The notes under the pieces: generated by a model | Databases searched by the model: none | Told to the model about the DNA's origin: nothing | What the model saw: only the letters and a program-made list of their open reading frames with translations | Made by a program: the position numbers and the translations under genes | Assembly (NCBI GenBank): GCA_009712635.1 | Contig: WASS01000029.1 | Span: forward strand, 293,276 to 357,275 | Length of the DNA: 64,000 nt | From: Hungatella sp. | GTDB lineage: Bacteria; Bacillota; Clostridia; Lachnospirales; Lachnospiraceae | Direction: 5' to 3' | Shown: piece after piece, positions 8,756 to 16,590 of the stretch | Layout: each line of letters begins with the position of its first letter | How positions within the stretch are numbered: the first letter of the stretch is position 1

Positions 8756-9627
8756 ATGGGAGATAGTAAAAAAAGGGATTGTAGCGCATATTTATTTATT
8801 GCGCCTGCAGGTATTATTTATCTATCGGTTATCGTTGTTCCGGTTTTTTATTCCTTCTTTATCAGTTTATTTAAGTGGAACGGAATAGGAAAAAAGAGTT
8901 TATCGGATTTTTCAATTACATACATTTATTTCAATCAGATCCGATCTTTTTGATTTCAATTAAAAATAATCTTATTTGGATTATACTGACGATTTTAATT
9001 ACAATGACAGTTTCATTGGGATTTGCAGTCATTTTAAATAAACAGTTCCGGGGACGTACTTTTTTTCGCGGATTCTTCTATTTCCCTTGTGTAATTGCTC
9101 CAATTGCGGTATCTATTATATGGAGATGGATATACAATCCGAATTTTGGCTTCATTAATCAACTTATGAAGGTTTTGGAAATAGATTTTTCCCAAAGTTG
9201 GATTTCCGATCCGAAAGTCAGTCTTTATGCCATATTCGCTGCTGCTTTGTGGCAGGCTGTTGGTCAGCCCATGATTCTTTTTTTAGCAGGGCTGCAGGCA
9301 ATCTCATCAGATGTATTGGAAGCCTCAAGAATTGACGGAGCCTCCGGAATGAAGCAGTTTTTCTTTATTACTGTGCCGCTGTTAAAAGAGAGCTTTGTAA
9401 TCGTAATCGCAACTTTAATTGTCTCGGCTTTAAAAGTGTTCGATGTGATTCAGGGCCTGACAGGCGGTGGGCCAAACAATGCCACCCAAATGCTTTCAAC
9501 CTATATGTATTCCCAGACCTTTCAGTATAATAATGTAGGGGTGGGGACAACCATCGCATGCGTAATGGTATTTATGATGATGGTAGTTATAATACCGTAT
9601 GTGCTGTTTACAGCAAAAGAAGACTAG
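8756..9627 (+). pseudogene. Sugar ABC permease (MalF/UgpA type) interrupted by a -1 frameshift
   Basis: Two overlapping frames together encode one ordinary permease. Frame one starts at ATG 8756 (GAGGAGAG upstream) with MGDSKKRDCSAYLFIAPAG and the first membrane segment, then stops at 8953 after 65 residues. The other frame carries EFIGFFNYIHLF onward, with later membrane segments and the EAA-type loop EASRIDGASGMKQFFFITVP, to 9627. Joining them by a -1 shift at 8890-8896 gives about 290 residues, the normal family length. Either one A was lost from the A6 run (mutation or sequencing error) or the ribosome slips there: the bases are exactly A AAA AAG in the zero frame. The downstream portion shows no other damage, and its partner permease and binding protein are intact. 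Resequencing would decide between error, pseudogene and recoding. Confidence 0.85.
8890..8945 (+). other. Putative -1 ribosomal frameshift signal (slippery heptamer plus stem)
   Basis: A AAA AAG at 8890-8896 is in the zero frame of the upstream permease part. After a 5-nt spacer, ATCGGAT (8902-8908) can pair perfectly with ATCCGAT (8939-8945) across a ~30-nt AT-rich loop. Slippage by -1 joins GKK to EFIGFF and restores the permease. The layout matches the dnaX type of recoding site; use in this gene is inference. Confidence 0.4.
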
Positions 9628-9638
9628 GGGGAATTATT

Positions 9639-10478
9639 ATGGAGGGAAAGTCACGAAAAGTGGTAAAGAAAATCTGGCTCTATGGAATTCTGACAATTTT
9701 AGCATTCATCTGGATTGTACCAATGTTAACCTTACTTTTAACCGCAATAAAAGCTAAAAAAGATTTTTACAGCGGATTAAGCCTGTTTCGCCTTCCGGCA
9801 GAGATCGCATGGAGTAATTTTATAAATGCATTAACCAAAGGACGCCTGCTTGTTTATATGAAAAATGATTTCATCGTCTCAGGGTTAAAGGTGCCTCTCG
9901 GCATTTTTGTAGAAGCTATGGCGGCATTTGCAATAACGAGGCTGAACATCAGGCATAAAACCGGAATTTTTATATTTTTTCTAATCGGTATGATGCTGCC
10001 GATGCAGACGGCGTTAGTTCCGATTAATGTAATTTACAGCAAACTTAAACTGCTGAATACTTATTTTGGACTGTTTTATGTGTACATAGGATTTGGCATT
10101 TCTTATGGAATCCTGATCTTAAGGGGGTTTTTTAAAGGCATCCCAAAGGACATTGACGAGGCAGCCTTTCTTGATGGATGCAATAAATGGCAGCTGTTTA
10201 TAAAGGTGATTCTGCCTATTTCCAAACCGGCAGTCGCAACTCTTGTTATCACAGATTTTCTGGCAACCTGGAACGAATATTTACTTGCCAGTGTTATTAT
10301 AAATGATAATGCAAAAAAAACTGTTCCAGTGGGTATTATGACGTTTGTTGGAGAGCATGGAACAGATTATGGTTATCTGTGTGCTGGTGTCCTGGTTTCG
10401 GTGATTCCGGTATTGGTGGTATATCTGGTTTTTCAGCGCCATTTTGTAGAAGGAATGGCGGGAGCAGTAAAATCATAA
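9639..10478 (+). CDS. Sugar ABC transporter permease (MalG type)
   Basis: A 279-residue inner-membrane permease with six predicted membrane segments; the first is IWLYGILTILAFIWIVPM. The cytoplasmic EAA loop reads DEAAFLDGCNKWQLFIKVIL and contacts the ATPase. ATG 9639 was chosen because AGGGGGAA sits 6-8 nt upstream; an in-frame ATG at 9558 would bury the start inside the preceding gene. It is the partner of the frameshifted permease at 8756 and the lipoprotein at 7352. Confidence 0.92.
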   Translation: MEGKSRKVVKKIWLYGILTILAFIWIVPMLTLLLTAIKAKKDFYSGLSLFRLPAEIAWSNFINALTKGRLLVYMKNDFIVSGLKVPLGIFVEAMAAFAITRLNIRHKTGIFIFFLIGMMLPMQTALVPINVIYSKLKLLNTYFGLFYVYIGFGISYGILILRGFFKGIPKDIDEAAFLDGCNKWQLFIKVILPISKPAVATLVITDFLATWNEYLLASVIINDNAKKTVPVGIMTFVGEHGTDYGYLCAGVLVSVIPVLVVYLVFQRHFVEGMAGAVKS

Positions 10479-10496
10479 AAAATTTAGGAGATTGAT

Positions 10497-12032
10497 ATGA
10501 CAGAATTTATTCAGAAACTTGAAAAATGGGATACCTGGGAAATTATCTGCCCCGGTCACACTGATAAGAATCCGTTTATGGATTATAAGATCCAGGGGAC
10601 ATTTACCGGCGATCATGAATGCAAAACAGTGGATGGTTTTTATGATGGAGACGGAAATTATGTGGTTCGGTTCATGCCTTCTTTCGAGGGAAACTATAAA
10701 TTTTCAATTTACGGAAGTTTTTCTGAAAGAACATGGGAAGGAACCTTTTTAGTACTTCCTGCTTCAGGCAGCAATCATGGACCTGTTCATGTGGCGAATA
10801 CCTATCATTTTGCCTATGAAGACGGAGCTCCCTATTATTCCATAGGAACGACCTGTTATGTATGGGAACTGCAATCGGAAGAATTACAAAAACAGACTCT
10901 TGAAACGCTTAAGAATAGTGCATTTAACAAAATTCGCTTCTGTATTTTACCGAAACATTATGATTATAACTTAAATGAACCGATCTCTTATCCGTACATA
11001 GGAACTCCCTGCGACAGTACAAAATTAACCAGTGATAATTTTATGCAGTTTAATGGAAGGGCAGAAGGAAACCAGTGGGATTATTCCCGTTTTAATCCGG
11101 ATCATTTCCGGCATATTGAACAATGTATCAGACAGCTGAGAGATCTGTCTATAGAAGCGGATTTAATCGTAATGCATCCTTACGATCGGTGGGGATTCAG
11201 TTTAATGAACAGAGAGCAGGACGAACAATACTGGAATTACGTGATTGCCAGATTTTCTGCATACAGGAATGTCTGGTGGTCACTTGCCAATGAATATGAT
11301 CTTATGCCGCAAAAGTCCGTGGAGGACTGGGAATATTATGCAGGGATCATTTGCAGGAAGGACAAATACAATCATTTGAGATCCATTCATAACTGCCGGC
11401 CATTTTATGATTATACCAGACCATGGATTACCCACTGCAGCATACAGAGGCAGGATGTTTATAAGACGGCGGAATACGTGGAGGAATGGAGAGAGAGGTA
11501 TCAAAAGCCGGTAGTGCTGGATGAGATAGCCTATGAAGGGAACATCCAGCATGGCTGGGGGAATATAAGCGGTAAGGAACTGATTCGAAGATTCTGGGAA
11601 GCCAGCTTAAGAGGGGGATACGCCGGACATGGAGAGACTTATATGAATCCAAAAAACATCCTATGGTGGTCCCACGGCGGTGTCTTGCACGGAGAAAGCC
11701 CTGACAGGCTGAAGTTTCTCCGCCAGATCTTATCAGAAACGCCGGGGCCTGGGCTGACGCCGATAAAACAGGCGTGGGACGAGGTGTGTGCAACTGTGGA
11801 AAGTGTCAGTTCCATGGTACTTAAAGTTAAAAGTTACTATCTGTATTACTATGGATTTAACAGACCTTCCTTCCGGGTATTTTATTTTGATGACACAACG
11901 GAATTTGATGTGGAAGTCATTGATACATGGGATATGGAAATTGAGAACAGGGGCATATTTAAGGGGAAATTTAAAGTAGATCTGCCGGGGAAGGAATATA
12001 TGGCTGTCCGCATCAGAAAACATCAGGCGTAG
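10497..12032 (+). CDS. Putative glycoside hydrolase, DUF5060-DUF4038 (apiosidase-like) type
   Basis: A 511-residue protein without a signal peptide, hence cytoplasmic. Residues 1-90 look like the DUF5060 beta-sandwich (YKIQGTFTGDHECKTVDGFY, NYVVRFMPSFEGNYKFSI). Residues ~95-420 look like a TIM-barrel of the DUF4038/apiosidase-like kind, and a small beta domain of DUF5605 type ends the protein. Candidate catalytic acids are E266 in WWSLANEYD and E343 in PVVLDEIAYEG, placed like the two glutamates of clan A retaining glycosidases. It is the last gene of the sugar ABC operon, starting 18 nt after the permease with TTTAGGAG upstream, so it probably cleaves the imported oligosaccharide. The substrate is unassigned; apiose-, rhamnose- or galacturonan-linked sugars are possible from family relatives. 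Confidence 0.72.
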   Translation: MTEFIQKLEKWDTWEIICPGHTDKNPFMDYKIQGTFTGDHECKTVDGFYDGDGNYVVRFMPSFEGNYKFSIYGSFSERTWEGTFLVLPASGSNHGPVHVANTYHFAYEDGAPYYSIGTTCYVWELQSEELQKQTLETLKNSAFNKIRFCILPKHYDYNLNEPISYPYIGTPCDSTKLTSDNFMQFNGRAEGNQWDYSRFNPDHFRHIEQCIRQLRDLSIEADLIVMHPYDRWGFSLMNREQDEQYWNYVIARFSAYRNVWWSLANEYDLMPQKSVEDWEYYAGIICRKDKYNHLRSIHNCRPFYDYTRPWITHCSIQRQDVYKTAEYVEEWRERYQKPVVLDEIAYEGNIQHGWGNISGKELIRRFWEASLRGGYAGHGETYMNPKNILWWSHGGVLHGESPDRLKFLRQILSETPGPGLTPIKQAWDEVCATVESVSSMVLKVKSYYLYYYGFNRPSFRVFYFDDTTEFDVEVIDTWDMEIENRGIFKGKFKVDLPGKEYMAVRIRKHQA

Positions 12033-12090
12033 AGATAACAGAGGCAGAATTGAGTTTTCCGGGATTGTACTAGACCAGAGCTGGGCAATA

Positions 12091-12099
12091 TGGTATACT
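12091..12099 (+). promoter_or_regulatory. Extended -10 promoter before the second LacI gene
   Basis: TGGTATACT is an extended -10 (TGnTATACT) about 50 nt upstream of the ATG at 12150. No good -35 lies at 17 nt; TTGTAC at 12065 is too far. Confidence 0.5.
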
Positions 12100-12149
12100 G
12101 AATCCAAAATTTATTTTCAGAATAAAAGACGGCGGGAGGAGATTGACCA

Positions 12150-13127
12150 ATGGCAACCCTTAAAGATGTGGCAGAACGGGCAGAAGTTACGGTCACCACT
12201 GTCTCAAGAGTTATTAATAACCGGGGCTATATCAGTGAGCAGACGAGAAAAAAAGTTTACGATGTTATGAAGGAGCTTAATTATCAGCCCAATGAACTGG
12301 CACGGTCTCTTTCCATGCAAAGAACCAATACCATCGGAATTATTGTCCCACACATTGTCCACCCGTATTTTGCCAAGCTCATCAGCAACTTAGAAAACGC
12401 AGCTGCCAATAAAGGCTACAAAATATTGCTGTGCAATTCCAAAGCAAAGAATGAAAAGGAACTGGAATACATCCAGATGTGTAAGAGCAACCGGGTATCC
12501 GGGATTGTACTGTGCAGCCGAAACGTGGATATTGAAGAGATGAAGAATTTAGATATTCCTGTCATTACCATAGAGCGTAACTTAGAAGCCGGAACCGTGG
12601 GAATTCAGTGTGACAACTATCAGGGGGGCTGTCTGGCGACGGAACATTTAATATCTTTAGGCTGTAAGAATCTGCTTCATTTAAGCGGAATTAAAAATGA
12701 AAACATGCCGGCGGATGCCAGAGCAGAAGGATTTATTGCTGTTTGTGAGAAACACGGAGTGCGTCACCGGGAGGTGATGGCTACCAGCACCATTTACAAT
12801 ACTCTGGATTATCATGAGCACATCAGGAAAGCCATTGAGGAAGATCCTGGCGTAGATGGTATCTTTGCCAGCAGTGATCTGATTGCTGCCCAGACCATTC
12901 AGATCTGCGCTGAGATGAATATATCCATACCCGGACAGATCCGGCTGGTTGGTTTTGACGATGTGGATATTGCCAGACTGACAACACCCACGATTACCAC
13001 CATCAGACAGCCGGTCAGAGAGATGGCGGAATGGGCGATCGAATTTATACAGAGGAGTCTGGATCATGAAGCAGTTCCGGAACAGTTTAAGCTGCCCGTT
13101 ACCCTTGTAAAAAGAAATTCCACATAA
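12150..13127 (+). CDS. LacI-family repressor of the sucrose locus (ScrR-like)
   Basis: A 325-residue LacI/GalR regulator of standard layout: HTH at residues 3-25 (LKDVAERAEVTVTTVSRVIN), hinge YQPNELARSL, then the sugar-binding domain with GIIVPHIVHPYFAKL, IGCDNYQGG-like QCDNYQGGCLATEHLI and VGFDDVDIARLTTPTITTI. It has its own promoter and terminator, immediately upstream of the ABC/GH32/sucrose phosphorylase operon. A 16-bp CG-centred palindrome overlaps that operon's -35 box (13322-13337) and a weaker copy lies at 13191-13206, so repression of that operon, relieved by sucrose or fructose derivatives, is the natural inference. Confidence 0.9.
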   Translation: MATLKDVAERAEVTVTTVSRVINNRGYISEQTRKKVYDVMKELNYQPNELARSLSMQRTNTIGIIVPHIVHPYFAKLISNLENAAANKGYKILLCNSKAKNEKELEYIQMCKSNRVSGIVLCSRNVDIEEMKNLDIPVITIERNLEAGTVGIQCDNYQGGCLATEHLISLGCKNLLHLSGIKNENMPADARAEGFIAVCEKHGVRHREVMATSTIYNTLDYHEHIRKAIEEDPGVDGIFASSDLIAAQTIQICAEMNISIPGQIRLVGFDDVDIARLTTPTITTIRQPVREMAEWAIEFIQRSLDHEAVPEQFKLPVTLVKRNST

Positions 13128-13130
13128 ATA

Positions 13131-13168
13131 AAAATGACACTGGAACGTAAAGCCAGTGTCATTTTTTT
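13131..13168 (+). terminator. Terminator after the second LacI gene
   Basis: AATGACACTGG and CCAGTGTCATT form an 11-bp stem (13133-13143 with 13153-13163) around a 9-nt loop, followed by a T7 run. Confidence 0.9.
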
Positions 13169-13190
13169 ATTGTCCAATGCAGAATAAATA

Positions 13191-13206
13191 TTATAAGCGA
13201 TTGACC
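13191..13206 (+). promoter_or_regulatory. Possible auxiliary LacI-family operator
   Basis: TTATAAGCGATTGACC agrees with the main operator TGTCAAGCGGTTGACA at 11 of 16 positions, including the core AAGCG and TTGAC. Its centre lies 131 bp upstream of the main operator centre, a spacing that would permit looping. Confidence 0.35.
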
Positions 13207-13321
13207 TGTGAAATAAGCGCATAAAGATAAATAATAAAACAGATATTATATATATGGCAATAAAAATTTGGTAAAAATGCACAAAAAATAAGATTAAAAA
13301 TTTGTAAATAAGACGAAAATA

Positions 13322-13360
13322 TGTCAAGCGGTTGACATGAAGCACAGAGAGGAATATACT
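13322..13360 (+). promoter_or_regulatory. Sucrose operon promoter with overlapping LacI-family operator
   Basis: TTGACA (13332-13337), exact 17-nt spacer, TATACT (13355-13360). The -35 box is the right half of the near-perfect 16-bp palindrome TGTCAAGCGGTTGACA (13322-13337) with a central CG. A bound repressor would cover the -35 box. The upstream LacI protein is the obvious candidate. Confidence 0.85.
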
Positions 13361-13438
13361 CAGGTTACAGCATACGTAAATAGGCTTCCATCAGGGAGCA
13401 GATTTTACGGAAAATCAGAATATCAGGGAGGTATTGGA

Positions 13439-14800
13439 ATGAAACGAAATCAGGTTCTTTCATTGGGATTAGCAGCTGTTATGATGCTTACTGCAGCAGG
13501 ATGTAACAGCGGAAGCAAGACGCTTGAAGGGGACGCAGGCACAACGACAGCAGGAAGTACAGAGGGGAACAAAGCAGAATCATCCCAAAGCGCAGGAACT
13601 GCGGCAAATGGAGTCACCATCACCATTTTAAACACAAAGGCAGGCATGGAGAAATTTTTTGAACCGGCGTTTGAGGATTATAAGAAAAAAACCGGAGTTA
13701 CGGTGGAGATGTCCTCTATTTCAGAGGGAGATTCTCCTTACGAGGCAATTCAGAAAAGATATGCAGCAGGAGATGCTCCTACACTTGCCATCATGGACTG
13801 CAACGATATAGTAGCTCTTGCAGAACAAAAGGCCCTCCCGTTAGATGGGGAAAAATGGGTGGCCGACGGAGGAGATAAATACGGTGTAAAGGTAGGCGGA
13901 AAGCTGTATGGATTCCCATTCAGTCTGGAAGGCAGAGGACTTTTATTTAACAGAACCGCCATCGAGAAGACGTTAGGGAAGGATTTTGATGAAAAATCCA
14001 TTAAAAATCTTGATGATTTTAAAGCGATCTGCGATGAACTGGTTGCGGCAGGAATGGAAAAACCAGTCTGTATTTCCAAAGAGGACTGGTCACTGGGAGC
14101 TCATTATCTGGGACTTATGTATGAAGAGCAGGATGGAACTTCCAAAGGAGCGGAAGATCTTATCGGTTCGTTAGAGGACGGCTCTGCAAAGTTGGCTGAT
14201 AACGCAAGATTCAACAGCCTGTTTGATACCTTTGATGTACTTATGAAATATAACATCAATGGTAAAGATCCTCTTGCGGCAGATTACGATACGGATAATG
14301 CCTATTTTGCAGAAGGCGATGTTGCATTCTGGTTTAACGGTAACTGGGTATGGGAAGTTGTATCCGGATTTGCAGATTCCAGTTCTGAGTTTGGCATGCT
14401 TCCTGTTGTTCAGAATACAAAGGATGATAAGTTCAACACTCTGGTCAATGCAGTTGGTTCCAAACAGATTATGATTGATAAAAACGCTTCTCCGGAACAG
14501 ATCCAGGCTGCGAAAGACTTTTTAAACTGGCTGGTCTATGATAAGACAGCCCAGGATATTGTGGCAAACCAGATTCTTGCAGTACCATGCTTTAGTACCT
14601 TCAACGCTTCCCCTGACAATAAGCTGGGGCAGGCATTAAAGGCTTACGCAGATGCAGGGCTGACCTTTGATCAGTATAATGGACTGCCTGGAGATCACTG
14701 GTCTGTATGCGGTGGTTTTGTACAGAAATATCTGGGAGGGAAAACAGACCGTGCAGGTCTTGCAGCTGACCTGGAAGGCTATTGGAAATCCAAGAAATAG
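13439..14800 (+). CDS. Sugar ABC transporter substrate-binding lipoprotein (sucrose/FOS locus)
   Basis: A 453-residue family 1 binding protein. Lipobox TAAGC gives lipidated Cys22, followed by a Gly/Thr/Ser/Glu linker. Mature text such as ITILNTKAGMEKFFEPAFED, FPFSLEGRGLLFN and FWFNGNWVWEVVSGF is typical. The start at 13439 has GGGAGG 8 nt upstream; a frame extension to ATG 13337 would begin inside the operator and -35 box, so it is rejected. It heads the operon with two permeases, GH32 and sucrose phosphorylase, which makes sucrose or short fructo-oligosaccharides the likely ligand. No ATPase gene is present locally. Confidence 0.92.
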   Translation: MKRNQVLSLGLAAVMMLTAAGCNSGSKTLEGDAGTTTAGSTEGNKAESSQSAGTAANGVTITILNTKAGMEKFFEPAFEDYKKKTGVTVEMSSISEGDSPYEAIQKRYAAGDAPTLAIMDCNDIVALAEQKALPLDGEKWVADGGDKYGVKVGGKLYGFPFSLEGRGLLFNRTAIEKTLGKDFDEKSIKNLDDFKAICDELVAAGMEKPVCISKEDWSLGAHYLGLMYEEQDGTSKGAEDLIGSLEDGSAKLADNARFNSLFDTFDVLMKYNINGKDPLAADYDTDNAYFAEGDVAFWFNGNWVWEVVSGFADSSSEFGMLPVVQNTKDDKFNTLVNAVGSKQIMIDKNASPEQIQAAKDFLNWLVYDKTAQDIVANQILAVPCFSTFNASPDNKLGQALKAYADAGLTFDQYNGLPGDHWSVCGGFVQKYLGGKTDRAGLAADLEGYWKSKK

Positions 14801-14822
14801 GGGATAGGGAAGGAACGCTTTT

Positions 14823-15704
14823 ATGGAAAGAAATGCAATGTCCAATAAAATAAAAACATATATGATGTTTGCTGGTCCGGCAATGTTTTTCTTCTTTGCA
14901 GTAGTCATCATTCCATTTATCTATGGTGTGTATTTAACCTTTACCAACTGGGATGGGATTTCAGAGAAAAAGCATCTCATCGGATTCACCAACTACATAG
15001 CAGTATTTCAGGATGGGGGATTTTGGAATGCATTGTTACTGACCCTGTCTTACGTGGCAATCAGTACAATTCTGGTGCAGGTGATTGCATTTGCGCTGGC
15101 ATATTTACTGACCGGCGGGCTGAAAGGTCAGAACTTTTTCCGGGCAGGATTTTTTACACCAAACTTAATCGGCGGGATTGTTTTAGGATTTATCTGGAAG
15201 TTTGTGTTTTCCAAAGCATTTACTGCTTTTGGAACGATGATTTCAGCGCCGCTGTTTGAAAGTTCCTGGTTATCGGATCCCATAAAAGCGTTCTTTGCTT
15301 TAATTCTGGTTACCGTCTGGCAGTATTCCGGATATATGATGCTGATTTACGTTGCAGGCTTTGTCGGAGTACCAAAGGATTTAATAGAAGCGGCCAGTAT
15401 TGACGGATGTACCAATACACAGAGAACCAGACACATCGTGATACCCATGATGGCTCAGTCATTTTCCATCTGTACATTTTTAACACTGACCAGATGTTTT
15501 ATGGTATATGATTTAAACGTATCCTTAACAGGAGGAGAACCATATGGAAGTACGATTATGGCGGCTCTTCATGTATATCAGAAGGCATTTAAATCCAAAC
15601 AGTACGGGTTAGGTCAGGCAGAGGCGCTGGTGCTTTTCGCAGTGGTCGCAGTGGTGGCTGTTACCCAGTATTATTTAAGCAGGAAGAAGGAGGTGGAAGC
15701 GTAA
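14823..15704 (+). CDS. Sugar ABC transporter permease (MalF type)
   Basis: A 293-residue permease with six membrane segments; the first is TYMMFAGPAMFFFFAVVIIP. The EAA loop reads EAASIDGCTNTQRTRHIVIP and the exterior motif LTGGEPYGST is typical. ATG 14823 follows AGGGAAGGA; ATG 14838 is a possible internal start. The stop overlaps the next permease start in TAATG, implying translational coupling. Confidence 0.93.
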   Translation: MERNAMSNKIKTYMMFAGPAMFFFFAVVIIPFIYGVYLTFTNWDGISEKKHLIGFTNYIAVFQDGGFWNALLLTLSYVAISTILVQVIAFALAYLLTGGLKGQNFFRAGFFTPNLIGGIVLGFIWKFVFSKAFTAFGTMISAPLFESSWLSDPIKAFFALILVTVWQYSGYMMLIYVAGFVGVPKDLIEAASIDGCTNTQRTRHIVIPMMAQSFSICTFLTLTRCFMVYDLNVSLTGGEPYGSTIMAALHVYQKAFKSKQYGLGQAEALVLFAVVAVVAVTQYYLSRKKEVEA

Positions 15705-16570
15705 TGGCGAAAGGGAGAACTGTGGTAGGCGGAAGAAAAGCAGTTTTTATGAACCTTATGAAGCTGGTTTTATTAACGGCAGTGCTGATTTTATACATGA
15801 TTCCATTTTTCCTGATTCTGATCAATTCGTTTAAAAGAAAGATTACGATTATAAAGAATCCCCTTATGCTGGTAGATCCCAAAGGATTTTCCTTGGATAA
15901 CTATAGTTCGGCGTTTCGGGAGATGAACTATGTCAGAGCGTTTGGCAATTCCTTGATAATTACCTTTGTCAGTGTGGCTTTCATTGTCTTGTTTGCTTCC
16001 ATGGCAGCCTACTTTTTTGCAAGAACCAAAACCTTTGCAGCGAAATTCAGTTTTTCACTGATTGTGGCAGCCATGGTCATTCCGTTTCAGACGATTATGA
16101 TTCCCCTGATATCCATTTATGGGAATATGTTTGGAATGCTGAATATGAAATCGACGTTAGTATTCATGAATATCGGGTTTGGTATGGGTCTGGCGATATT
16201 TATCTATTATGGGTTTATCCGTTCAGGAGTTCCCATTTCCCTGGAGGAAGCGGCTATTATTGATGGCTGCACCCCTTACCAGCTGTTTTTTAAGATTGTT
16301 TTTCCACTTTTGAAGCCCACTACCGCAACCCTGATTGTCCTTGATGTCTTATGGCTGTGGAATGATTATCTTCTCCCCAGTCTGATACTTGGAAAAAAGA
16401 AATTATATACGCTGCCCTTATCAACTTATACTTTTTATGGTACGTATTCCAGCGATCTGGGGAAAATTATGGCAGGTCTGGTGCTGACCATTCTGCCAGT
16501 CATTGTTATATATCTGATTTTGCAGAAGCAGATTATCAGCGGTGTTGTAGCGGGAGCGGTAAAGGCATAG
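15704..16570 (+). CDS. Sugar ABC transporter permease (MalG type)
   Basis: A 288-residue permease, partner of the preceding gene. The first membrane segment is LVLLTAVLILYMIPFFLIL, and the EAA loop reads EEAAIIDGCTPYQLFFKIVF. Its ATG shares a base with the upstream stop, and GGAGG lies within the end of that gene, so the two subunits are probably made in equal amounts. It ends 20 nt before the GH32 gene. Confidence 0.93.
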   Translation: MAKGRTVVGGRKAVFMNLMKLVLLTAVLILYMIPFFLILINSFKRKITIIKNPLMLVDPKGFSLDNYSSAFREMNYVRAFGNSLIITFVSVAFIVLFASMAAYFFARTKTFAAKFSFSLIVAAMVIPFQTIMIPLISIYGNMFGMLNMKSTLVFMNIGFGMGLAIFIYYGFIRSGVPISLEEAAIIDGCTPYQLFFKIVFPLLKPTTATLIVLDVLWLWNDYLLPSLILGKKKLYTLPLSTYTFYGTYSSDLGKIMAGLVLTILPVIVIYLILQKQIISGVVAGAVKA

Positions 16571-16590
16571 GAGACAGAGAGGGTTAAAGG

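Noticed and set aside
11428-12107. Minus-strand frames of 121-124 codons opposite the DUF5060-type gene
   Set aside because: They are antisense to a well-supported gene, lack ribosome sites and have unnatural composition.
12681-13067. 128-codon minus-strand frame opposite the second LacI gene
   Set aside because: Antisense shadow of a standard LacI gene with no start signals.
13337-13438. N-terminal extension of the sucrose-locus binding protein to ATG 13337
   Set aside because: It would begin inside the operator/-35 box, and a normal lipoprotein signal starts at 13439 with a good ribosome site.
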